NCBI RefSeq assembly: GCF_963259705.1
Contig: NC_081841.1
Location: 92,723,059 to 92,787,058 of the forward strand
DNA: 64,000 nucleotides
Source of the DNA: Myotis daubentonii
Lineage: Eukaryota; Chordata; Mammalia; Chiroptera; Vespertilionidae
Direction of reading: 5' to 3'
Positions within the stretch are counted from its first letter, which is position 1, and every line of letters starts with the position of its first letter. Below are positions 36,501 to 48,500 of the stretch, one piece after another. The notes below the pieces were generated by a model. That model was not told the DNA's origin. It made no database searches and saw nothing but the letters and a program-made list of their open reading frames with translations. The translations under genes and the position numbers were made by a program.

Positions 36501-39500
36501 GGCTGGCAGGCAGAAGCGGTTAGGGGCAATCAGGTAGGCAGGCAGGTGAGCAGTTGGGAGCCAGCAATCAGACATCCCTCGAGGAGTCCCAGATTGGAGA
36601 GGGTGCAGGCTGGGCTGAGGGACACACACACACACACCTCCGTGCATGAATTTCATGTAAAGGAGGAACTTGGATTCTGAAACCCCAGAAAATGAGGACT
36701 CATGTCTACCCACTATCTCCCAGTTCTCCATGTGTCCTCCTTGTGGGGGGCGTGAGAGGGGGGTGGAGTTAGACCAGGGTGAGGAGGGAGCAATGCCACT
36801 GTAAAGAGTCTCAGCATCCAAATCTCATCTTTTCTCTGGGCTTAACTACCTAGAAAGATTTTTTTTCTCATAAGGAAAGACTTAAATTCAACCTTGGTGT
36901 CTGAGATCCTCCTTTGGACCCCACCTCACTCCCTCGGGCCTCTCTCGTGGAGAATGGACAGGGCACAGGTGGCTTTGGAATCACACAATCCTGGGCCTGG
37001 CTCAGCTCCACCACTGACTGGCCACACAATTTGGGCACACTATGTGTTCACTGTGTCTTTGTTTCCTCATCTGTGTAATTGAGATAATGATCCTCTGTCT
37101 TGACTTTGTGAAGAGTAATGTGCCCATTGAAAATTGGGATCAATAAATGAACCCCTTCTTCTTCCTATATGAGGAGCCCAAAGTGTCCTAAACTCTAAGC
37201 TAAAACCCCTTTACAACCTACCACAGTTAATAAATGGTCATTTTACTGCTATTCCTTGATCGAGTAGCTCACCATTTGAGCTAAAATCGTCCACCAAGAT
37301 GATTTCCTTTAACAATTGAGAGGGGGTCCGGTTGATGATACTGGTGATGGCTCGTTGTATAATGGACAGAGCTTCATTCGTGAATATGAGAATGACACTG
37401 AGCGATGGGAGTTGTGAAGAATATGTCTTCTGAAGACACCTATAAGAGACCATTTTTAATAACCAGTTTACTTTTTTAAATTACTTAACCATTACTACCC
37501 AATCTATATCACTTCACTACATATAATGTTATATTAATCAACTCACCCAAGCTCATTAGAAAAGAAAACTCTCTCTTGCTTATCACAGTAGCCAGAAGAT
37601 TTCATATTTGTTTTTCCCAAATTCTCCTGTTCTGAGGATAAAACCCATTTCTTTTTTTATTACTCTTCAGGAGACATTTCCACTTGAACATTCAACATGC
37701 CCCCAAAGAAACTCCTATTTTTCCTCCATCCCCAAATTAGCTTACTTGCCAGACGACTTCTTTCTAACATTGTCACCACCCTTTCCCTATGTTCTCAGAA
37801 CTTCAGTCATTTTTTATACAACCCAATACGTCACCACTATAGAGACATAGCAAACTGTCCAAAGAATTGTGCTTGACACATTTTTTAAATGTCATAGTTT
37901 AAATTTATTAAATTCTTACCATATGCTAGGCACTAGCTTACTCTTCTCTTAACATTTTAATTGAGATACATATTATATGCAATAAAATTAACCCATTTAA
38001 AAGTGTACAATTCAATGTTTTTTATAATATTCATTTCAGAACATTTTTGTCACACTATAAAGAAACCCCATACCCTAGCCTGTTTGGCTCAGTGGAAAGA
38101 GCATTGGCCTAAGGACAAAAGGGTCCCGGGTTCAATTCTGGTCAAGGGCACATACATTGGTTGCAGGCTCTTCCCTGGCTCAGGCCCTGGTTGGGGCTCT
38201 TGCAGGAGGCAACCAATCGATGTGTTTCTTTCACATTGATGTTTCTCTCTGTCTTTTCCTCTCTCTACCACTCTCTCTAAAAATCAATGAAAAAGTATCC
38301 TTGGATGAGGATTAACAAAACAAAACAAAAAAGAAACTCCATACCCATTACCAGTCATTCTCTATTTCTCCCCCAAACCATTCCACTCCCACCTACCTCA
38401 GTCATAGGCAACCACTGGTTTATTTTCTATTTCTGTAGAATTTCCCATTCTGGACTTTTCATATAAATGGAAATCTATATCACAAAAGGCCTGTGGTCGT
38501 GACACCATAACAGTGGAATGACCAAACAATCGGTCACCAGGAGGTGCATGGAGCACCTCTCATGGGCCGGGACTCATGGCTTGCGCGGTGAGGTGGGGCT
38601 CACGCAGGGCTGGTGGGGCTGGCACGGCAGAGGAGGGGCCTGTGGCTCATGCAGGGCAGGTCTGGGGGCCCATGGTTTGCACAGGGCAGGTCTAGGGTCC
38701 CGCAGCTCAAGCAGGCCGGGTCTGGGGTCCCACCAGTGCAACAAGTCTGGATCTCGCATGATTTCGCGTGCTGGGCCTCTAGTATACAATATGTGGCCTT
38801 TTGGATTTGGGTCCCTTTACTTGGCATAATATTTTCAAGGCTCATCAATTTTACAGCACATATCAGTACCTCATTTCTTTTTATTGGCAAATAATATTCC
38901 ATTGCATGGATATACCATATGTATCCATTCATCAGTTATTGAAAATTTACAATGTTTCCTCTTTTTGACGATTAATACCACTGTGAACAACTTTTTGTGT
39001 TGGCATGTTTTTATTTCACTTATATACACACCTGAGAGTGCAGCTGTAAATCATATGATAACTCTTTGTTTAACATGTGGACGCTGAGAAGAAAGATTCA
39101 TTTGATGTGAATCCAAGAAAAAATTTACCTGCTAAAAAGGACTGCCTCTGGTCAACTGAGGGCCAAAATTTTGTAACTAATAAGAGGCTAGTGGCCATTT
39201 GCTGGTAGAGCTTGTTACATACTCTGTACAACTAGGAAGAAGCTCTGACTGAACTCTGGGCTTTTGCATTATGCCCCGCTTGTTTACATCATCTGAGTCA
39301 ACCACTGCAGGGAAGGAAATTCTGGCTTCATCTATCCACCAACAGACAGATTGGCCCAATCAGAACTGCACAATTTGGATACCTCATTTACATACAATGT
39401 ACCTCATTAAGAACCCCGGGGTGGGGTGGGGGGGGGCGGGGGACTTTTGCTATAAAAGATGCTTCCCCTTCATCTCGGTGGAACACAATTTAGGTTGTCA

Positions 39501-42500
39501 CCTAAATGTTTCTGCTGGGCTGCAGCTCCTTTTTGCTCAAATAAACGCCTTCTATTCTTTGTTAAAGTTTAAAATTAATTTTGGTTTATAATTTGATGAG
39601 CTTCCCTCCTGTTTTCCAAAGTGGCTGCACCATTTTATGTTGGGAGCCATTAGAAATATTGGCTTAGACAAAGCCATCTTAAAAACTATAAGTTTCTGGT
39701 TCCTCCAGAAACTCCTAATTACCAGAAACCACCTGTGTCTTGCAAATTGGCCAGCAGTTAAAGATAAACTACCCTCACACAGCCGCTAAATCACACATCT
39801 CCACTGATAAGCACATAGCCATCCGGAGCCTGCTAAATCACCGCTGATAAGCACAGCAATCAGGAGCCTAATAAATCTCTAGTAATAGGTTACTGCCCAT
39901 AGACCCCTTTACCCACCCCCCTTCCCTAAAACAGTATATATTCTGCCGCGGTGAGAATAAAGTTGGAGGCTTGATCAGGACTTGTCTTGCCTCCATTCTT
40001 TCGTGTCCCTTGTTTGTTTCATTCTCCTAGGGTGTCTCTTCGTTCCCCCATTGTTGTCCCGCGGGTCGGGGCAATTTTACATTACTATCAGTAATAAATG
40101 AGGGTTCAAATTTCTCCACCTCTTGAACGACATTTGTCATTTTCTGTTATTTTGATAATGGCCATCTGAAAGTTTATGAAGTATTAACTCACTGTGGTTT
40201 TGATTTCCATTTTCTTTATAACTAATGATGTTGAGAATCTTTATTGTTTCTTGGTCATTTGTTGTTTTTTGGATCAATGTATAAGTCCTTTGTTTATTTT
40301 AAATTTGGTTATTTGTCATTTTGTTATTGAGTTATAGAAGTTATTTATGTATTCTAGATTCAAGTACCTTACTGGATATATGGTTTGCAAATATTTCTCC
40401 CACTTTGTGAGTTGTTTTTTCACTTACTTGATTATATTATTTGCAGCAAAAAGAAAAATTTCAGTTCTTATAAAGTTCAAGTTTTCAATCTTTTTTTATC
40501 ACTTATGCTATCTGACCCATGATCAGATTTTTCTCCCAAGAGTTTTATAATTTTATCTCTTACATTTACACGTACAATCACTTTGAGTTAATATTTATAG
40601 TATGTATGCATGATGTAAGAGTCCAAATTCATCATTTTAGTACATAAATCCCCAGTCGTCCCAACAATGTTTGTTGAAGAAACTATTAATTCCCCAATGA
40701 ATTCTCTTGATACATGCAAAGAAGAAAAACTCTCCTGTTTGTTTCTTTCTCTCCACTCATAGCACTACTGACAATGAAAATTTCGGTGACCAGGTGTGGA
40801 GGGGAGGGTGGGGGGGGGGGTCCTATATCAAAGAACTCTGCAACGTCAGCCTGGTGTCCTGCAATGTAATCCAATTCTGACACTGTCTGCCTGAAGTTAC
40901 CATCAGATCCCATAGGTTAAGGGCTCAGGCCCACAAAACTAGGCCCTACCCACCCTCCCCCATTACAGAGGCCAATCACAAGTCCAGGTTGTTCCTTGTG
41001 CTTTTGGCCTACGGGTTATAAATTCCCATGACACCTTGCTTGGGTTAGATTAATTTGCTAGAGGGGCTTGCAGAATTCAGGAAACCAGTTCACTTACTAG
41101 ATTACCCGCGTGTTGCAAAGGATATTAAAATATATGAAAAGCCGAAACCGGTTTGGCTCAGTGGATAGAGCGTCGGCCTGCGGACTCAGAGGTCCCAGGT
41201 TCGATTCCGGTCAAGGGCATGTACCTTGGTTGCGAGCACATCCCCAGTAGGGGGTGTGCAAGAGGCAGCTGATCGATGTTTCTCTCTCATCAATGTTTCT
41301 AACTCTCTATCCCTCTCCCTTCCACTCTGTAAAAAATCAATAAAATATATTTTTAAAAAATATATATGAATGAACATCCAGATAGATACCAAGAGCAGGG
41401 TCCTGAAAGGCCCCGAGCACAGGAGCACCTGCCGCAGTGTGGCCGGGCCGGGCCTGTAGTGTTCTTGTTTACCAGTCCACGCTCTGAGGCCCATGGCTCA
41501 TGGATTGTTATGGCGGCTCCATCATGTAGGCGTGACTGATTAAATCACTGGCCATTAGTGAGCAAGTCGAACTCCTGGCCCATCTCCCCTCCCAAAAGGG
41601 GGAAGAACTGAATGTCCCAATCCTCCAATCACAGGGCTGCTTACCCTGGCAAGCCCATATCTTTTATGCATAACAAAAGACAACTTTATTTCTCTTCTTA
41701 CTTAAAATGTCCCAAGGATTTTAGAAGCTCTGTGCCAGGAACATGGATAAAGACCAAATATGTATTTCTTATCATAAATTACAAAATCACAGCACCCTAT
41801 TCAAGAGTCAATTAACCATAAATGTAAGTTTATTTCTGGATACCAATCCATTCCACTAATCTATCTGTCTATCCTGAACCGGTAACACCTGGTCTTATTT
41901 ACTGTAGCTTTGTAGTAAGTTTTGAACTTGGGAAAATATGAGTCCTGTAATATTTTTTCTTCTTTTTCAAGATGTTTTGGCTACTTGGGATTGCTTGCAT
42001 TTTCCTTTGAATTTTGAGATCAGCTTGTCAATTTTTACCCAAAATCCAGCTGATATTTTGATAGAGATTGTAGATCAACCTCAAGACTACAGTAGCTCCC
42101 TGTTACCCACCAGGGAAACTTTCCGAGACCCCCAGCAGATGCCTGAAACCACAGATAGTACCAAACTCTATATATACTATGTTATTTCTGTACATATGTT
42201 TAAAAAATTTCAACTGAGCAAATTTGAAGATCTTATTGGCTTTTACTTAAGAAATTCAATGAATTGGGCAGCATCCCATCCAGCAACAAAAGGATACTCC
42301 AAGGTTTGTACAAAATGAAAGGTTTTTATAAGAAGAAGGGTGAGGCAAGGGAGCTATTAACAAAAGAGAAAGAAAAAAGAAAAAGATGACTTTTGGTCCA
42401 GGACACCTTTTCTTTGGTGGGAGAGAACAGAAGGGTTTGTATCATGCAGATTTTATTTTCTTTCTAAGGGGGATAGAGAGGGCCCACAGTGACAGAATAC

Positions 42501-45500
42501 CAGAAAATTCCAGACTGATTGATTAAGATTACATTTCTGGGAGAGGTTGAAGTGACATTTAGATCAGGTATTAAATCTAGATTTGGTATTGAGAACAAAA
42601 AAAAAGAAAGTTCTATGAAAAATAACTTCAAAGGGTGAGCTGATCATAAATTTCTAACTGGGCAGGTCATTGTAAGTAATCGGGTTTACCTTTGCCTTAG
42701 CAAACTCTGTCCATTGTTTCTGTGCATGTAGTTAACACACCTTTGAAATAAACCATAAGCACCTTCAAGAGAGCACATAATCTTGCCCAGCTAGTGTGAT
42801 TCAATGGTTGAGAGTCAATTTATGAACCAGGAAAGGGGTCATGGTTCAATTCCCGTTCCGGCATATGCCCCAGTTGCAGGCTTAATCCCTTGTAGAGAGT
42901 GTGCAGTGAGCAGCCAATCAATGATTCTCTCTCATCATTGATGTTTCTATCTCTCTCTTCCTCTCCTTTTCTCTCTAAAGTCAATAAAAAAATATTTTTT
43001 TTTTTAAAAAAAGAAGAGAGCACCTAATCTTAACCATCCTGTAATCCAATCCCTACCTTCTTTTCTCGCACCTTCATGTAACCTTCTTTATGTTCCTTCC
43101 TTAATTTCAAATGCGTAAAAGAAGCTGCAAAACTGTTATTCTCTAGAGTACTTGAGATCTTGTTCCCTGGCAAATGTCTTCAGTTTGGCTCAATTAAACA
43201 CATAAAAATTCTCTACAAAAGCTATTATTTTATCACTGTCAAAAAAACAGAATGGTTGTGGGCATTTTTCTTTTAAAAAAGGAACTGTACATGTATACAA
43301 TAGGGTAATCATATCAGCCACAGAATCCTTAATTTTGCATTTGTAGTAATTCCTGCTTTCACACAGAAAGATTGTGTGCTTGTGTGCACATGCTCAAATA
43401 AAAGAATCCCTTCAGGTGCACTATGTTGTTATGTATCAAGATATTCTCTTTTCTACTTCTCCTCATCCCCTGCTCCCCACCCTCATTATAAATTGGCTTA
43501 TTAAAACTGGTTCACAAACAAAAACAAAAACAATTCTCTACAGGTTTGGATGTTTCTTATATTGACAGTATTATAAACTTTTAGCACAAATTATGTGATT
43601 GGGGAACTGGTTGTTGTTTTTTTCTTTAACACATACATACCTACGATAAAATTTAATTTCTAAATTAGGCACAGAAATAGATTAACAACAATAATAATAA
43701 AATAGAATAATTATAATAATACAGTATAATAACAGTTATGTAAAAGTGATCTTTCTCTCAGAATATGTTATTGACTGTATGTAGAGCTTGGATACACTGG
43801 ACAAAGGAATGATTAGCATCCTGGTTGGGATAGAGCAAGTCTGAGCAAGAATTCATCACACTATTCAGAACAACATGCAATTTAAAATTATGAATTGTGC
43901 CCTAACCGGTTTGGCTCAGTGGATAGAGCGTCAGCCTGCGGACTGAGAGGTCCCAGGTTTGATTCCGGTCAGGGGCGTGTACCTTGGTTGCAGGCACATC
44001 CCTAGTTTGGGGTGTGCAGGAGGCAGCTGATTAATGTTTCCCTCTCATTGATGTTTCCAACTCTCTATCCTTCTCCCTTCCTCTCTGTAAAAAATCAATA
44101 AAAAAAAACCCCTATGAATTGTTTATTTCTGAAATTTTCCACTTAATATTTTCAGAACATGGTTGACCATGGATAATTGAAACTATGGAAAGCAAGACCA
44201 TGTATGAGGGAAGACAACTACACAGTGAATATGAGCAAGTAAGAGCAGAGTTTTCAGACAGATGCATATTCAAGTCACAGCTCTGCCACTCTCTAGCTAT
44301 ACAATCTTGGGAAAGGTACCTACACTTTTCATGCCTCCTGTATGTTATCTGTAAAGTGGTAATGTAATAACAATAATAATATATTCACACATTCTATATA
44401 ATAAAGAGCTAATATGCTAATTAGACTGAACAGCAGAATGACTGTCTGGACGGGATGATTTTCCGGATGAAGCTGGAGCTGTGAGGCTCGAGCCCCTTGC
44501 ACGAATTTCGTGCATCAGGCCTCTATCCTACATAATAAGGAGGTAATATTCAAATTAACCCTCACAAGATGGCTGCCTATGACCAGGCCAGCACGGGAGT
44601 TAGTGAGGGACGACCAAATGACTGAACAAGCAGGCTGCATGGGGTGACCAGGCCGGCAGGGGGGTTAGGGAGGGATGACCAAATGACTGAGCAGCAGGTT
44701 ATGTGGGGCAACCAGTCCAGCAGGGGTTGGGGGGGAGAAGAGGCAGTTAGGGGCAACCAGACCAGCAGGGGGGGGCCGTTGGGTGTGACCAGGCTGGCAG
44801 AGGGGGCAGTTGGGGGCAACCAGGCTGGCAAGGGGGGCAGTAAGGGGTAACCAGGCCAGAAGGGGGGGCATTTAGGAGCAACCAGTCCGGCGGGGGGCGG
44901 GGGGGGTGGGCAGTTAAGGGCAATCAGGCCAGCATGCAGAGGCAGTGAGGGTGATCAGGTCAGCGGGGGTGGGGGCAGTTAGGGGTGACCAGACAGGCAG
45001 GCAGGTGAGTGATTAGGAGCCAGCAGTCCAGGATTGTGAGAGGGATGTCCGATTGCCGGTTTAGGCCTGATCCCTGGCATCGGGCCTAAACCAGCAGTCA
45101 GACATCACCCAAGGGATACCGGATTGGAGAGGGTGCAGGCTGGGCTGAGTGGACCTCCCCTGTGCACGAATTTCATGCACCAGGCCTCTAGTTCTATATA
45201 ATAAAAGCCTAAGCAACCATTACATCGGAAGGACCAGAACAACTGGTTGCTATGATGCACACTGACCACCAGGGGGCAGATGCTCAACGCAGGGGCTGTC
45301 CCCTGGTGGTCAGTGCATTCCCACAGGGGGAACGCTGCTTAGCCAGCAGCTGAGCTCACAGCTGGTGAGCGCAGCAGCAGTGGCGAGAGCCTCTCCACCT
45401 CCGTGGCAGCGTTAAGGAGCAGTGAGCCGAGTGGTAAGGAACAGCGAGCAGACAGGCGGTAAGGAGTGAGGGATCCTGGAATGTAAGAGGGTGTAAGCTG

Positions 45501-48500
45501 GACTGAGGGACACCCCTCTCCCTCCCTCCCCCCCCCCCAACACAGTGCACAAATTTCATGCACCAGGTCTCTAGTAGTTGTATAAAAAAAAATCTTACCA
45601 CTTTCCCACCTATTAGGGAAAATCCTAGTTTGTCCCTACTATGTGTTTCCTTCATTACTTACATTATTACTACACAGAACATTTCACATGACATTTCTGG
45701 TAACCAAATGTGTGAGAGTTTTTCCCATGCCAAGCAATTCTCTGTGACCCCAGCTGGGTGTCCTACAATTCTGACAGTATAAATTCAGATGGAATTCAGA
45801 CAGTATTTACCTGGAGACAGCATCAGATCCCACAGGTTAAAGGCTCAGTCCCACAAGACTGCCCCACTCCAGTTCAGATGCCAATAGTAAGTAGGGGGCC
45901 CCCAGGTGGGGGTTCAGAAAGAATCACTCCAAGATGTGCCTCTGGGGTATGCAGATTGTTTTGAGCTAAAGGCAACTTTGGCTGCAGGCTCAAGAGAAAC
46001 TTCTGCCCCTCCCTTAGCTACCTAGAAAAACTGTTAACTAGGGGCCTTGCCCATAATACAGGACAAACTTCTATTTACTGAGCATCTGCTCTTCTTATCA
46101 TTCTGCAATGACCCTTTGAATCTCCAAGGCACCTTACCTCTCCCGAGCTCAGGATGTCATGTACACCTCAGTCTCCCTTTCTCTCTCTGAACCTCTCCTG
46201 CATGTGGGGTCTCTGGCTCTCTCACAAATGCATGTGTTGTTTGTTTGTTTTTTTAAGTATTTTTATTGATTTCAGAGAAAAAGGGAGAGAGGGAGAGAGA
46301 GAAACATCAATGATGAGAGAGAATCATTGACCGGCTGCCTCTGGCATGCCCCCTACTGGGGATCGAGCCCACAACCCATGCATGTGCCCTTGACAGGAAT
46401 CAAACCTGGGACCCTTGAGTCCGCAGGTGCTATCCACTGAGCCAAACCAGCTAGGGCACATATGCATGTATTAAATTGGGTTCTTTTCTCTTACTAATTT
46501 GCCTCATGTCTATGTGCTTATTAGAGCGGCCAGAACAACCTTAGTAGAAGAAAGTTTGTTCTTCCCCCACATCGAGTTACCCATGACTTCTGTCAGACTT
46601 GGCTATGAACCGGATGTTCTCATGACCCTCTCTTCAGGTTTGAGTCATTTGCTAGAGCAGCTCACAGAACTAAGGGAAAACTCTTCCATTGGCAGATTTA
46701 TGAAAGGATATGATACAGGACATGGCTGAACAGCCAGTGAAGAGATACCCAGGCCAGGTCTGAGGGTCCCCAGTGCAGAACCTTGCTCCGTGGAGGTGAG
46801 GTACATCACACTCCTGGTGTGGAGGTGTTTGCCAACCTGGAAGCTTTCCAAACCCTCTACTATGGGGATTTTATGGAGGCGTCCTCATTGGCATGATCAA
46901 TTATTAACTCCGTTCCCAGCCCCACTCCCTTCTCTGAAAGATGTGGGGATAAAATGGAAAATTCCAGGCTTCTGGTAATGGAATGGCTTGGTCTTTCTGG
47001 TGACCAGCCCTTATCCAGTAGCCCATCTGAAGTGCCTCAACAGAACAAAAGATGCTTGTGATCTTACTTAGGAATTTACAAGGGTTTGGGGAGCTCTGTG
47101 TCAGGAACCCAGGCAGAGATCGATATACAGTGGGGCCTTGACTTATGAGTTTAATTCGTTCCGTGACGGAGCTCGTAACTCAAATTACTCGTATGTCAAA
47201 TCTTAAAGTGAACGAGTGAGACACGTGATGCTGGGCTGATGTTGTGGCGTTCGCTGTGACGTTCACTGCACCAACTAGCGGTGGGGTATCTGAAGCTGGC
47301 TCATAACCCGAATTTTAGCTCACAACTCAAAGCAAAAAAATTGGCCGAGAGACGGAAAAACTCGTTAGTCGGGACACTCGTAAGTCAAGGCCCCACTGTA
47401 TATTTTCTCTTATCTCACAATAGTATTATCATGAGGGTCAAATGCAATGTGGTTAAATTGCTCAGAATTTTAAAAGTGTTCAATAAATGTTACCTGCTAT
47501 TATTTCTAATTTGATGGTTCTTTCTCTTGTTATAATTATTACTTAAACGATGACCCATTCACTGAGCTAGGAACAATGAGAGGAAAATGTTTTAAAATTA
47601 GCCACAGGGATGTAAAGTACAGCTATAGGGAATCCTATATAATAAAAGGCTAGCAACCTTAGTGGTGTAACGACCCGGAATGACCCATTGACCAGTCATG
47701 AGTAAACTGGGAGGTTCATTGACCACCTCTCAGTCCCTCCCCCGAGCCCGCAGGCTCTGATCACTGGATGGTGAACCATGGGGAACTGGGCTAGGTGGCC
47801 ACAAGGCAGACTGGGGACTGGCGAGCAGGCAAAAGGCAGACCTCTTGGTCCCTCCCCGCAGCCCGCAGGCTCCGATTTCTCCTCAGTTTCTTCCGAAAGG
47901 AACGTGGCGCCTCCACATCAGCCTTCCTGGATGCGGACTCACCGCTGCGAGAGGCTCCAGAGTGGGAGCTTCAACAACTTTAGCACCTGCAGCGACCCTC
48001 AGCCTTCACTGCTGGTAAATGGACAGAGAACATCAGCTTTAAAGCACAAACACCCTCCTCAGGAAGAATCCGCCACCTCCCTACTCCACAGCAGCTTCCA
48101 GGTCTGCAAAAAACTGCACATGTTCCTCCCTGTGGGATGGGTGGGGCCAGAGCCTGAGCTTAGGTTCCATGATAGGGGAGGGGCCTATTCAGGTGGCTGG
48201 GCCAGTGTAGGGACAAAGGGAGGGAGGGTGGGAACGAAGGAGGAAGGGGGAGGGAGGGCGGGGCAGGAGCAAGGGGTAGCCCTGATTCCCTGCACCTCCT
48301 CCCACAGGCATAGCCCTTCCTGGTTGAATTTCCCACATCATTGTTAGGGTTTTGGTGATGATGCTGGCTGTGAAAGGATTCACAGGGGATAGAAGAGACA
48401 GGTGCAGAGAGAGGGCATTTATTTTACTTCATAAAAGAGAGCCAAGGGCCAGGGTGCCCTTTGATGGCACAAGGCACCTAAGGCAGAGTGGGCTGTTCTT

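Larger units (their letters stand above)
37960..42088 (-). mobile_element. Old L1 split by Helitron, SINEs and LTRs
   Basis: L1M reverse-complement segments lie at 37960-38074, 38327-38473, 38783-39075, 39586-39637, 40080-40690 and 41820-42088. Landmarks are tcataggcaaccactggttt, cctcttgaacgacatttgtc, ctttgagttaatatttatag and ttgatagagattgtagatca. They stay collinear across each insertion, so this is one old element opened many times. Confidence 0.75.
42089..44225 (+). mobile_element. Probable Tigger-like DNA transposon, opened by LTR and SINEs
   Basis: The left end gtagctccctgttacccacc with ggaaactttccgagaccccc and the right end ttgaaactatggaaagcaag are Tigger-type terminal sequences in opposite orientation. 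Nothing of a transposase frame is visible. Confidence 0.45.

Noticed and set aside
36060..36545. Possible CRISPR-like array
   Set aside because: The roughly 31-bp units have no unique spacers of constant length, and the host is a mammal; it is a Helitron minisatellite.
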